Source: Mycolicibacterium stellerae
GTDB taxonomy: Bacteria; Actinomycetota; Actinomycetes; Mycobacteriales; Mycobacteriaceae
NCBI RefSeq assembly: GCF_003719305.1
Contig: NZ_RARC01000013.1
Coordinates: forward strand, 62,001-126,000
Length of the DNA stretch: 64,000 nt
Reading direction: 5' to 3'
This document shows, piece after piece, positions 35,348-44,205 of this stretch. Position 1 is the first letter of the stretch. Each line of letters starts with the position of its first letter. The position numbers and the translations under genes were made by a program. The notes under the pieces were generated by a model. The model searched no databases. It was not told where the DNA came from and was given only the letters and a program-made list of their open reading frames with translations.

Positions 35348-36622
35348 CTAACCAATTGAGGGCGCGCTGCAGATACCGGCTGGTGTCCGGGTGGCTTGGT
35401 GGTGTTTGACGGCTGCTTTCAGGTCGATGTCGTCGTCGGCGGCTTGTTCTGGTGTGAGCGGCATGTCGGAGGCGAGGATCTTTCGGGCGGCCAGGTGATC
35501 GCGAGCGGCGTTGACCGATTCGACTGCGACCAGTCGGTCGCTGCGGAAGCAGAAGATCGAGAAACTGCGGTCAGCGATCGATCCGCGAGTGACATAGGAG
35601 GTGTAGTCCCGCATCAGACCGGCGATCTGAAGTTTCGACTCGAACTGTTCTGACCAGAACCACGGGATCTGGGCGTATCGGGCCTCGGCGCCCATGATTT
35701 GTGCGGCGACGCAACGCGCTTGGTCGACGGCGTTCTGGACCGATTCCAAGCGGACCTGTTCGCCGGCATCGCGGCAGGGGAAGACGGCGCAGTCGCCGAC
35801 GGCCCAGATGTGTGGGTCGGGAGTGCGAAGGTGGTGATCGACGACGATCCCGTTGGCAGCTGGCAGGCCAGCGCGCGCTGCCAGATCACTGTTGGGAATC
35901 ACCCCGATGCCAATGACGACGACGTCTGCGGGGGTCACCTGGCCGTCGGAGGTGCGAACGCCGGTGACCCGCCCGTCTACTCCCAGAATCTCCTCAACGG
36001 TCGCGTTCATCCGAATATCCACGCCGTGTCGGGCGTGCTCCGCGGCGAAGTACTCGGACATCGGCGTCGACACTGCCCGTGCCATCACCCTGTCGAATGC
36101 TTCGAAGACGGTGACCGTGATACCGCGTTTGCGCGCCGCGGCAGCAACTTCGAGCCCGATGAAACCGGCCCCGACGACCGCTAATGATTCGCACCTGTTC
36201 AACGCGTCCAGCAGGCCGCGAGCGTCATCGACCGTACGTAGATGGTGCACCCCGGCGTTCTTCGTGCCCGGGACCGGCAGCGGCCGGTTACGAGCACCCG
36301 TTGCGAGCACGAGATGGTGGTAGCCAAGGACTTCGCCCCCGGCCAGTTCAACGCGTCGGTCACTGCGATCGATGGTCACGACCGCGCGCCCGCACCTCAG
36401 ATCTATCCCGTGATCGGCGTAATACGCCTCAGGACGCAACGCCAAGGACTCATCGTCATTCTCGGTCAGGTACGCCTTGGAGAGAGGGGGTCGCTGATAC
36501 GGGATTTCGCGCTCGTCGCCCACCAACGTCACGGATCCTTGAAACCCGTTCGCACGCAATCGGGTTGCGACCTCAAAGCCTGCTTGTCCGGCTCCGACGA
36601 TGACCAGACGATCGTGGCTCAT
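35348..36622 (-). CDS. Ferredoxin reductase (FAD/NAD-dependent)
   Basis: A 424-residue ferredoxin-NAD(P)H reductase of the type paired with P450s or ring hydroxylases. The FAD motif is VIVGAGQAGFEVA at the N-terminus, the NAD motif VVGAGFIGLEVAAAA near 150, and the second FAD motif WAVGDCAVFP near 275; the C-terminal reductase domain follows. It passes electrons from NAD(P)H to the ferredoxin encoded immediately upstream, whose stop overlaps this ATG. The start is set by that overlap. Confidence 0.93.
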   Translation of the reverse strand: MSHDRLVIVGAGQAGFEVATRLRANGFQGSVTLVGDEREIPYQRPPLSKAYLTENDDESLALRPEAYYADHGIDLRCGRAVVTIDRSDRRVELAGGEVLGYHHLVLATGARNRPLPVPGTKNAGVHHLRTVDDARGLLDALNRCESLAVVGAGFIGLEVAAAARKRGITVTVFEAFDRVMARAVSTPMSEYFAAEHARHGVDIRMNATVEEILGVDGRVTGVRTSDGQVTPADVVVIGIGVIPNSDLAARAGLPAANGIVVDHHLRTPDPHIWAVGDCAVFPCRDAGEQVRLESVQNAVDQARCVAAQIMGAEARYAQIPWFWSEQFESKLQIAGLMRDYTSYVTRGSIADRSFSIFCFRSDRLVAVESVNAARDHLAARKILASDMPLTPEQAADDDIDLKAAVKHHQATRTPAGICSAPSIG

Positions 36623-36942
36623 ACTTGGGTGGCAGGAAGCCGAACGATCAAGCCGTCCGCCCGGTCGGTGACCACCAACTGGCACGAGAGCCTGCTGGCC
36701 TGCGTGCGTTCGCAGACCGTCTCGTCGAGCATCTCGTCCTCCTCGTCCGAGATCGGTGCGAAACTGTCCGCCCACGCCTCGTCCACATAGACATGACAGG
36801 TCGCACACATGGCCTGCCCGCCGCACTCCGCCACGATGCCGTCGATGCCCGCGGCTACTGCTGCCTGCATGATTCGCTTCCCCACGGGAACGTCGATCAC
36901 CTGTTTGGTTCCATCGACGTGTAGGTAGGTGACGGAAGGCAT
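36619..36942 (-). CDS. [2Fe-2S] ferredoxin
   Basis: A 107-residue adrenodoxin/putidaredoxin-type ferredoxin. The four cluster cysteines are seen in AECGGQAMCATCHVY (about residues 40, 46, 49) and the distal LSCQL near 86. It shuttles single electrons from the reductase to the P450. It lies between the P450 and the reductase, making a complete class I system on one transcript. Confidence 0.94.
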   Translation of the reverse strand: MPSVTYLHVDGTKQVIDVPVGKRIMQAAVAAGIDGIVAECGGQAMCATCHVYVDEAWADSFAPISDEEDEMLDETVCERTQASRLSCQLVVTDRADGLIVRLPATQV

Positions 36943-37012
36943 TCTTCTCCCTGTGTTGCGGTGTTCGCTTCGATCAGTTGCAAATCAACTGTGGGACGCA
37001 GTGTGCGGTTGT

Positions 37013-38320
37013 TCAAGGACGATCGGCAGGAACGGGATTCGCGGTGGGATCCCATTCGATGAGCAGGTGTTCGGGTCCACGGAACGAGGTGTTGGGCAGA
37101 TAGCGGAACTCTTGGCCCTCGACCAGACGCATGTGCGGAAGACGTCGCGCGACCTCACCCAGGATGACCTTCATCTCAAGGCGGGCGAGGGTCGCCCCGA
37201 GACAGGTGTGCACGCCGATGCCAAAGGTCAGGTGCCGCCGCGCATTTCCACGGTGAATGTCGAATTCATCGGGATCCGGGAAGATGTCATCATCGCGGTT
37301 CGCCGACGAAGTGACCAGCAGAAGCTTGCCTCCAGCCGGTATCTTCACCCCGCCCACCGTCGTGTCGACGATCGCCCTTCGTCGCCAAGCGACCACCGAA
37401 CCCGAGTACCGAAGACATTCTTCGACCGCCTTCGGAATCAGGTCTGGATTCGCGCAGATCTCATCCCACGCCACACGGTTCTCGAGAAGCGTCCGGAACG
37501 CATTCCCGGTCGCGTTGGTGGTGGTCTCGTGCGCGGCGAAAATGCCGCCCATCACAAGATTCTGTACATAGTTGTCGCTGAACAGATCCGGATGCTGACG
37601 CTGCATGTCGAAGATGTGCGCCATCCACCCCGTCGCGTTGGGATCAGCCTTGACCTTGTCCAGCAACTCGCCTGTGAACTGCCAGTACCGGCCGAAGGTA
37701 TCGGCAACGCGACTCTGCTCCTCGCCGTCGGGTCGGCCCCACGTGAACAAGGCCTGCGACACGCTCAGGCTGCGGACCTTCTCGATGTCCTCATCCGGTG
37801 CACCGAGAAATATCAGCGCGATGATGCAAGGCACTTCGTAGAGCAGATCGTCGACCAAATCTGCCTTACCCATGCGGACTACACGGTCCAGGTAGGAATT
37901 GACGACCGCACGGATCCTCGGTTCGAGCGTTGCAACGCTGTCGGCCCCGAAAGGTTCGGCGAGCAATCTGCGGTGGACGGACTGGTCGTCCTCATTGACG
38001 AGCGAATTGTCGGGGACGTACGCGTACTGGCCAAGGATTTCCATCGCTTCGTCGCTGATGGGCGTGATGGGTTCAAGCGCGATCGTTGCCGAGAACTCAT
38101 CTGGATTCTTGAAGACCCGCTTCACGTCTTCGTAGCGCGTCACCACCCAGTAATCCAATTCGGGGCTGTAGAAGACCGGCTCCTCCGCACGCGCTTCACG
38201 AAGCGACGATGACGGATCGACCTGATAAGGCCCCCTGAACGGATCGAAACCGGCCGCCAATCCAGATACCGGACATCCGTTGGGGCTCAAGGACTTTGAC
38301 GAGTATTGCTGAACTGTCAC
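37013..38320 (-). CDS. Cytochrome P450
   Basis: A 435-residue soluble bacterial P450. The I-helix oxygen-activating motif is FAAHETTTN near 258-266, the ExxR motif is ECLR, and the heme loop FGIGVHTCLGATLAR has Cys373 as thiolate ligand. It would hydroxylate or demethylate a hydrophobic substrate. It is the first gene of the P450-ferredoxin-reductase operon, with a motif A site about 175 bases upstream. It is not similar enough to a named CYP for me to give a subfamily. Confidence 0.94.
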   Translation of the reverse strand: MTVQQYSSKSLSPNGCPVSGLAAGFDPFRGPYQVDPSSSLREARAEEPVFYSPELDYWVVTRYEDVKRVFKNPDEFSATIALEPITPISDEAMEILGQYAYVPDNSLVNEDDQSVHRRLLAEPFGADSVATLEPRIRAVVNSYLDRVVRMGKADLVDDLLYEVPCIIALIFLGAPDEDIEKVRSLSVSQALFTWGRPDGEEQSRVADTFGRYWQFTGELLDKVKADPNATGWMAHIFDMQRQHPDLFSDNYVQNLVMGGIFAAHETTTNATGNAFRTLLENRVAWDEICANPDLIPKAVEECLRYSGSVVAWRRRAIVDTTVGGVKIPAGGKLLLVTSSANRDDDIFPDPDEFDIHRGNARRHLTFGIGVHTCLGATLARLEMKVILGEVARRLPHMRLVEGQEFRYLPNTSFRGPEHLLIEWDPTANPVPADRP

Positions 38321-38494
38321 GACACTCCTCCCGAGTGTGATTGCCCACTAAGAGCTACCGGCGGCGGCTTCTAAATGCCCTCAGTTTCGGCGGGGCCGTA
38401 CGCGGGTTGGGTCGGGGTTTGGCGCCAAACGAAACAAGGTAAGCCTGGTCGTAACTCCTGGGCATGCATGGAGTGACGACGATCACCAGCTTAA

Positions 38495-38504
38495 CTGTAA
38501 GCAG
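38495..38504. promoter_or_regulatory. Motif A site (A9)
   Basis: CTGTAAGCAG in context TTAACTG-TAAG-CAGATTT, on the P450 side of the divergent gap; the minus strand reads TTGACG 12 bases before the included TACAGT. Confidence 0.6.
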
Positions 38505-38602
38505 ATTTGAACGTCAATAGGTTGGATCGGACGTGTGCAGTATCCAAGAACCGTGATCCCACAGGCTGAGTCGGCACGATCCCTTGCACCACCACTGAGA
38601 TT

Positions 38603-38612
38603 CTGCTTACAT
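38603..38612. promoter_or_regulatory. Motif A site (A10)
   Basis: CTGCTTACAT in context GATTCTG-CTTA-CATTTG, facing the HsaA-like gene. TTGCAC stands 18 bases before the TACATT hexamer, a plausible promoter with the operator over its -10 region. Confidence 0.55.
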
Positions 38613-38767
38613 TTGAAGTCATCGTTGATGGCTGGGTCGACCGTAATCGAAGTTGAGCTGAGAAGACGCAACGCCAATTGCCAGGTGGCGATCAGATCGC
38701 CTCTCGTGACTTGAATCGACCTCTGGGTACTGCGTGAAGTGAATGTCTGATGGATGAGGGAGTCCTG

Positions 38768-39979
38768 ATGTCCGTTGTAGATGTCCAGCCGGTAGCCGAC
38801 ACCGCCACCGCCGCAACCGATTACGTTGCGATCGCGCGTGAGATGCGTTCCCGCTTGCAGGAGCGGGCGCCGTGGGCGGATCGTGAGCGACGGCTGCCGG
38901 AGGAAACAGTTCGCGAACTCATCGACACCGGCATGTTCACGTTGACGATGCCGAAGTCGTGCGGGGGCGCGGGGATGACGATGGCCGACTATTCGGATGT
39001 TCAGTTCGAGTTGGGTCAGGGTTGTCTGTCGACTGCGTGGGTGCAGATGATTATCGGATGCGTGAACCATGTGGCGATGATTTCGCTGGGCGAGGAGGGT
39101 CGCGCTGACGTTCTGGGGTCGGTGGACGACCTGAGGATGTGCTCGGTGCTGGCGGCCAAGGGATCTGCCAAACGCGTCGAGGGCGGCTGGGTGGTCAATG
39201 GCAAGTGGCCCTCGGCGTCGGGTTCGCTGCATTCGAGCTGGGGCATGGTGGGTTGTCTGTTGCAGGAGCGCGACGGCTACCCCGCCGGTGTCGGTTCGGC
39301 GTTCATGCCGATTTCGGATGACAACGGTATTCAGATCAAGGAGACCTGGTTCGTCACCGGTATGCGGGGGACCGGCAGCAACATGATCGTCGCTGAAGAC
39401 GTGTTCGTGCCCGATCACCTCATGGCCCTGCAGTCCGATATCGCCGAGAAGGAGTTCTGGGGCCCGGACACCGAACCCGCCGAGCGCTGGGAGTTCGCGC
39501 CGCAGTTCGGTCTGGCCCTGATGGGACCGGCCCTCGGTGGGGCCGAGGCGCTGTTCGAGGGGGTGGCGGCCAACATGAGCAAGCGTGGTGTGGCGGAGTT
39601 CGATTTCCCCCGGCAGGTCGATTCCTCGGTCGTGTTGGGACAGCTCGGGCAGGCGCGCATCCTGCTGGACAGCGCTCGACTGCAGACCCGGCGCGGGATC
39701 GCGGCGCTGGAGGAGACGACACTGCAGCGTCCTATGACGTACAACGAGCGCGCTCGCTGCCGGGCCGATGCGGGTTTCGCGGCCAGTCAGGTCCGGGCCG
39801 CAATGAGTGCGTGGCTCGACATCGCCGGCAGTGCGATGTTCTCTGAAACAGCTCCGCTGGAACGGATTTGGCGGGACCTCTCGGTCGTGACCCGGCACCC
39901 GATGCTCAACACGAAGCTCACCAACGAGATCCTTGGTCGGGCACTTAGCGACCAGCCCAACATCACACACTTCGTGTGA
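38768..39979 (+). CDS. HsaA-like flavin-dependent monooxygenase (acyl-CoA dehydrogenase fold)
   Basis: A 403-residue protein of the acyl-CoA-dehydrogenase-fold, FMN-dependent hydroxylases, similar in layout to HsaA, the oxygenase of steroid A-ring hydroxylation. Features are RLPEETVRELIDTGMFTLTMPKSCGG near the N-terminus, the central SGSLHSSWGMVGCLL, ETWFVTGMRGTGSN and the C-terminal NEILGRALS. Such enzymes ortho-hydroxylate phenols with reduced flavin from a separate reductase; the HsaB-like protein at 9803 is the obvious partner. The ATG at 38768 has a GAGGGA site. Confidence 0.88.
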   Translation: MSVVDVQPVADTATAATDYVAIAREMRSRLQERAPWADRERRLPEETVRELIDTGMFTLTMPKSCGGAGMTMADYSDVQFELGQGCLSTAWVQMIIGCVNHVAMISLGEEGRADVLGSVDDLRMCSVLAAKGSAKRVEGGWVVNGKWPSASGSLHSSWGMVGCLLQERDGYPAGVGSAFMPISDDNGIQIKETWFVTGMRGTGSNMIVAEDVFVPDHLMALQSDIAEKEFWGPDTEPAERWEFAPQFGLALMGPALGGAEALFEGVAANMSKRGVAEFDFPRQVDSSVVLGQLGQARILLDSARLQTRRGIAALEETTLQRPMTYNERARCRADAGFAASQVRAAMSAWLDIAGSAMFSETAPLERIWRDLSVVTRHPMLNTKLTNEILGRALSDQPNITHFV

Positions 39980-40454
39980 TGCGACGCCTGGCGTTCCACA
40001 CCTCACGGCACCGCATCGCACGGTGAGAACGGGGACAACGAGCAGGGAGTGTCGTGGTAATGGTGTAAGTGGCGACAGTCGTGAACGGGCAGGTCGTGGA
40101 AGTGGCAACTCCCGCAGCGGGACCCGCTACAAGACCGTCCTGACCGACGCGTGCGGCAGCATAGAGATCGATGTGCCACACGATCGCTCCGGAGACGCGC
40201 CCGCCGCTCAAGGATCTGCACGCTCACCAGCGCTCAACAGGAATTACGGGACACCCGGAAAGACACCATCCAGTCCAACAACTTGGCTGTATTCCCCCGT
40301 CGCATTTCACCCTGCAACCCGGAGCCATCGCAGGGCCGGAGGCGAGGGGATCGCTGGAACGAAATCCGCGAGGCCCGACCCGTCAGTAGCTCCGGCGAAT
40401 GTACTACTCATTTAGACGGACATCAGTGCGGCTCGCTCGATGATCTTGGGTGTC
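39980..40454. other. 475-bp gap with decayed transposase sequence
   Basis: No intact gene. The middle encodes a recognisable fragment of an IS256-type transposase (annotated separately). The rest, up to the SnoaL-like gene stop, shows no features I can name. Confidence 0.5.
40083..40196 (+). pseudogene. IS256-family transposase remnant
   Basis: About 38 codons read ERAGRGSGNSRSGTRYKTVL, then a stretch ending in SIEIDVPHDRSGD. This matches the conserved N-terminal block of IS256/mutator transposases (G-R-G-S-G-N-S-R-N-G-T-x-x-K-T-V-L, then I-E-V-P-R-D-R). The reading frame has no continuation of the family on either side, so only a scar of the element remains. No inverted repeats were identified. 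Confidence 0.65.
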
Positions 40455-40856
40455 TCAGGGTGCGGGCAGTGCCGCGATGAGGGGGCCGAGCGCAACGCTG
40501 TCGAAGTATTCATCCACGCGTCTGATCCGATCACCGTCGACGGTCACCAAGAGCGCGCTGCGCAGGACAGCCTCGCCACCGTCGCGCAGTGTGTAGGTAT
40601 TCATCTGGGTCTGAACGAATCCGGTGTCGGTGGCGCTGCGCGAGAGGACCTCGATGCGGCAGTCTGATACCGAGGCGATGGCGGTGACCAGGGGTTCGAG
40701 TTGGTCCACGGACAGCTCGACGGCTTCCGTGCAGTGCCAAATCACGGCGTCGGGGGTGTAGAGCTCTCGGATGGCGCGCATGTCGGCAGAAGCGATCGCC
40801 GCAGTGAACCGGTCCGCGACCGAGTTGATGTGCGACGAGGCGACGGAGTCGGACAT
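40455..40856 (-). CDS. SnoaL-like (NTF2-fold) protein
   Basis: A 133-residue SnoaL-type protein (DRFTAAIASADMRAIRELYTP, DAVIWHC, C-terminal IRRVDEYFDS), the fold of small isomerases, cyclases and dehydratases. The ATG has a CCAGGAGC site. It follows the second extradiol dioxygenase by 59 bases on the same strand, like the SnoaL/dioxygenase pair at 15303-16730, so this pairing occurs twice in the window. Confidence 0.85.
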   Translation of the reverse strand: MSDSVASSHINSVADRFTAAIASADMRAIRELYTPDAVIWHCTEAVELSVDQLEPLVTAIASVSDCRIEVLSRSATDTGFVQTQMNTYTLRDGGEAVLRSALLVTVDGDRIRRVDEYFDSVALGPLIAALPAP

Positions 40857-40915
40857 GTGAGCTCCTGGAAGGTTGGGCGGCGGAAGCCGGCGAGGCGCCT
40901 TCGCGAGGTGGGCGT

Positions 40916-41839
40916 TCAGCCTGGCTGATGGGCGCCGGTCATGATCTCCGCGAGATCGTCTGGTGCGAGGAAGGACGGTGGCGGTGGGGGCCCCCAGTTG
41001 AAAAGGCCGCGGGCGCCTGCCAGGGTCTCCGGTGACCACAGCTGATCGTCGATGATGCTGTCCATGTCGGAGTAGTACTCGGAGAAGTTGCCGGCCGGGT
41101 CCTTGAGATACCAGAAGAAGTTCGAGCCGGCGTGGTGACGTCCCAGGCCCCAGACGTGGCGTTCGGGGTTGCCCTCCAACATCGCCGAGGCGCCTCGACC
41201 GACTTCGTCGATGTCGTCAACCTGCCAGGAGCTGTGGTGCAGAAAGGCGACCGGAGCATTCAGCACCAGGAGGTTGTGGTGGTCGGTCGAGCAGCGCAGG
41301 AAGGCTCCGTGGTCCTTTATCCTGTCGCTGACTTTGAAGCCGATCACGTCGACGAAGAACGTCGTACTTGCCTCGAAGTCCGTCGTCCCGAGTACGACGT
41401 GGCCCAGCTTGCGGGGTCGCACCGCGGTATCCCGCAGCACGCCAGGAGCTCGTCCGTTCTGGCGTTCGATTCTGCCTGGCCCGTTGTACGGCGTCGCGGG
41501 AGTGTGGGGCTGCAGGAGCGGCTCGGCCACGGTTACGACGATGCGGGTTCCGGTGACGGGTTCGATGGTGGTGACGCTGGTCCCGTCGGTCTGCACCGGT
41601 GCCCCCGTGGCCCGCAGTCGGTGCACGACTTCAGTGATGTCGCCGGGATGTTCAGCGCCGATGCCAATTTCGATCAGGCGTCGGGAGGGGGCCCCCGTCA
41701 CTCTGAGTTGCTGACCGCCGTCGGTACTGGACAGCCAGCCGTCCGCTCCCGGCGTGAGGCCGAATTCCGTGTAGTACGCGATGGTCTCGTCGACGTTGGG
41801 CACGCCCATGGTGAGCGCGGTCAGCCGGTGGAGCGGCAT
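40916..41839 (-). CDS. Extradiol ring-cleavage dioxygenase (VOC family), second copy
   Basis: A 307-residue two-domain VOC protein. Metal ligands fit His147 (LGHVVLG), His201/202 (FLHHSSWQ) and Glu254 (NFSEYY). The N-terminal domain (LTALTMGVPNVDETIAYYTEFGL) lacks them, as usual. It probably cleaves a catechol-like intermediate and is only distantly similar to the enzyme at 15810. A motif B palindrome lies about 175 bases upstream. Together with the SnoaL-like gene it forms a small operon. Confidence 0.85.
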   Translation of the reverse strand: MPLHRLTALTMGVPNVDETIAYYTEFGLTPGADGWLSSTDGGQQLRVTGAPSRRLIEIGIGAEHPGDITEVVHRLRATGAPVQTDGTSVTTIEPVTGTRIVVTVAEPLLQPHTPATPYNGPGRIERQNGRAPGVLRDTAVRPRKLGHVVLGTTDFEASTTFFVDVIGFKVSDRIKDHGAFLRCSTDHHNLLVLNAPVAFLHHSSWQVDDIDEVGRGASAMLEGNPERHVWGLGRHHAGSNFFWYLKDPAGNFSEYYSDMDSIIDDQLWSPETLAGARGLFNWGPPPPPSFLAPDDLAEIMTGAHQPG

Positions 41840-42014
41840 CGATACCGTCCTTTCGAGTCGCGGATTGGGCGGGGCAAATCCGAAGCGGACGGGTGCTTCT
41901 CGCCGCCGAACACCGGCGCGCCGCCGGGCCGAGGACGGCCTGAGTCATTCCAACGTGTCGTGCCTCACTTAGTGCGCGTCTATTTTTACGCCCGATATAC
42001 GAAGACGTCAACAG

Positions 42015-42024
42015 TTTTCGAAAA
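42015..42024. promoter_or_regulatory. Motif B site (B4)
   Basis: TTTTCGAAAA, perfect palindrome with AT-rich flanks, upstream of the minus-strand extradiol dioxygenase/SnoaL operon. Confidence 0.5.
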
Positions 42025-42376
42025 TATAGAGTTGGATCGTTTTACTGCGTGGTCGAGGCGGCTCCCGTCGGATGCGGTTGCCCTTGTCCCCACGGGTGCG
42101 AACACACGCGACCAGCCACCGAACATGCGTGCAGAGTCCGGGGCCCATACGCTCAACAAACACCAGGGCGTCCCAGCACCGTCAGATAGACCGGGCGGGC
42201 GAGTCCCCATTGGATAACCCATGAACATGGGTGAGTGGGCCCCGGCTCGCAACGTCCGACGCACCGCCGAGGGCCCACCACACCGTCAAGTCCTCTCCGA
42301 GCGTGTCCGCCCGCAGTGGGAGGCCGTTAGCGAGCGGTCCGAAGGTAGCCGCCGATGGGGCAGACCTTTTAGGCGT

Positions 42377-42417
42377 GCGCATTTCTGCATCCCGGGGTCG
42401 CAGTTCTGGCGATTGCC
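42377..42417 (+). repeat. Promoter repeat element C1
   Basis: About 41 bases sharing roughly 31 with element C2 at 46490-46530, including GCATCCC and TCGCAGTTC. It lies about 150 bases upstream of the aldehyde dehydrogenase start. A LysR gene lies between the two copies. Confidence 0.55.
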
Positions 42418-42563
42418 AGAGCATGCCGACGGGGCGCACCGTCGAATGACGCACCCATGACCGCATGAACGCGTTGAGGGCCGGTTGCGTTGTCACACAC
42501 TGTGATCCGCCCGTCATCCCGTGGCCACCGTAGGTGGCGATGTTCGTTGAAGGAGCCTTGTCC

Positions 42564-44066
42564 ATGACATCCGCCGCGACCCGCCCCCACGAGCTCAAGA
42601 TTCCCGGCGCACGCGACTACCTGATGTTCGTCGATGGGGCGTGGGTGTCGGCGCTCGATGGTGCGTACAGCGATGTGACCACACCGATTCTTCGCGAGCA
42701 TGTGATCGCCCGAGTGCCCGCCGCCTCGGCTGCGGACGTCGACCGGGCGGTGCGCGCGGCACGTGCGGCGTTCCCCGCGTGGCGATCTCAGCACTTCACC
42801 AGCCGCGCCAGCGTTCTCCTCAAGATCGCCGACGCAATCGAAGGCCGATCCGAGGAGCTGGCCAGGCTGACCGCATTGGACACCGGCAATGCGCTGCGCA
42901 CCCAGGCCAGACCTGAGGTGGCCACGCTGGTCAACCTGTTCCGATTCTTCGCCGGCGTTGCCGGCGAGGTGAAGGGCACCGTGCTGCCCGCCGGTGACGA
43001 CCAGCTGCAGTACACCCGCCTGGAGCCATTGGGCGTGGTCGGATGCATCCTGCCATGGAATTCGCCGTTGATGATCGCCGGCTTCAAGATTCCAGCGGCG
43101 CTGGCAGCGGGTAACACGGTGGTCGTCAAGGCTGCCGAGGCGGCCCCGTTGAGCGTGCTGGCACTGGCCGAGATCTGCGCCGAGTACTTGCCTGCCGGTG
43201 TTCTCAACGTGTTGACCGGGACAGGACCCATCGCCGGGGAGGCGCTGGTGCAGCACCCCGGCGTCGACAAGGTGTCGTTCACCGGTTCGACCGAGGTAGG
43301 CAAGCATGTTGCGCGGGCGGCCGCTGGGCGGTTGGCGCACGCCTCGTTGGAACTGGGAGGCAAGAACCCCTCGATCGTGTTCCCGGACGTGAGGGTCGAC
43401 GACGACTTCATCGCCAACCTGCTGCTGTCGACTCGCGTCCACCGCCAAGGCCAGAGCTGCACCGCCGGATCGCGACTGTTCCTGCACCGCGACGTCCACG
43501 ACGAGGTGCTCGACCGGTTGGTGTCGGCCCTGGCCGCGCTGAAAGTCGGCAATCCATTGTCCGAATCCACCGACATGGGCGCCATCGTCAACGGTACGCA
43601 GTTCGCCTCGGTGTGCGAATTCCTCGACGACGGCTTCAACGCCTCGAAAGTCGTTGTTGCGCTTGACGGATCCTCCGCCACGATGACCGACACCGACGGT
43701 TACTACATGGCCCCCACCGTGTTCACCGGCGCGGACAACTCCTGGCGGCTGGCGCGGGAGGAGATCTTCGGCCCTGCACTGGTGGTGATCCCGTGGACCG
43801 ACCATGCCGAGGCCGTCGCCATGGCCAACGATTCGCACTACGGACTGGCTGCGTACGTCTGGACCCGTGATCTGGATCTGGCGTTGTCGACCGCCCATGC
43901 CCTCGAGACCGGGTGGGTGCAGGTGAACCAGGGCGGCGGCCAGATGGTCGGGCAATCCTATGGTGGGTACAAGCAGAGCGGCGTGGGCCGCGAGCTGTCC
44001 GTGGAGGGCATGATCGCCGGCTTCACGCAGACCAAGCAGGTCAACGTCCGCGTGCGTTCCCTGTGA
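42564..44066 (+). CDS. Aldehyde dehydrogenase family protein
   Basis: A 500-residue aldehyde dehydrogenase: PWNSPLM cofactor segment near 166, Glu in LELGGKNP near 271, catalytic Cys in GQSCTAGSRLF near 306, and FGPALVVIPW near 403. It is more like betaine/vanillin-type enzymes than like CoA-acylating methylmalonate semialdehyde dehydrogenase. The ATG has an AAGGAG site. It begins an apparent plus-strand cluster with a CoA-transferase, LysR regulator, 3-hydroxyisobutyrate dehydrogenase and hydrolase. Confidence 0.92.
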   Translation: MTSAATRPHELKIPGARDYLMFVDGAWVSALDGAYSDVTTPILREHVIARVPAASAADVDRAVRAARAAFPAWRSQHFTSRASVLLKIADAIEGRSEELARLTALDTGNALRTQARPEVATLVNLFRFFAGVAGEVKGTVLPAGDDQLQYTRLEPLGVVGCILPWNSPLMIAGFKIPAALAAGNTVVVKAAEAAPLSVLALAEICAEYLPAGVLNVLTGTGPIAGEALVQHPGVDKVSFTGSTEVGKHVARAAAGRLAHASLELGGKNPSIVFPDVRVDDDFIANLLLSTRVHRQGQSCTAGSRLFLHRDVHDEVLDRLVSALAALKVGNPLSESTDMGAIVNGTQFASVCEFLDDGFNASKVVVALDGSSATMTDTDGYYMAPTVFTGADNSWRLAREEIFGPALVVIPWTDHAEAVAMANDSHYGLAAYVWTRDLDLALSTAHALETGWVQVNQGGGQMVGQSYGGYKQSGVGRELSVEGMIAGFTQTKQVNVRVRSL

Positions 44067-44205
44067 CGTCCCAAATCGGGACCGGACTCCGAACAACCGC
44101 CGAATCGACCATCACCGCCTTGGCGGAAGGCGCCCCGTCGCCGCAACGCTGCGGTACCAGCGACCACGAGCGGCCCCGGACGTGCTGCTCCGACAGGAGA
44201 GGCAC

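Larger units (their letters stand above)
41840..42563. other. 724-bp divergent regulatory gap
   Basis: No gene recognised. It holds motif B site B4 near the dioxygenase side and repeat element C1 near the aldehyde dehydrogenase side. Several short frames lack any family signal. Confidence 0.5.

Noticed and set aside
41986..42264. Minus-strand frame of about 92 codons in the regulatory gap before the aldehyde dehydrogenase
   Set aside because: No ribosome site, no family features, and it covers the motif B palindrome.
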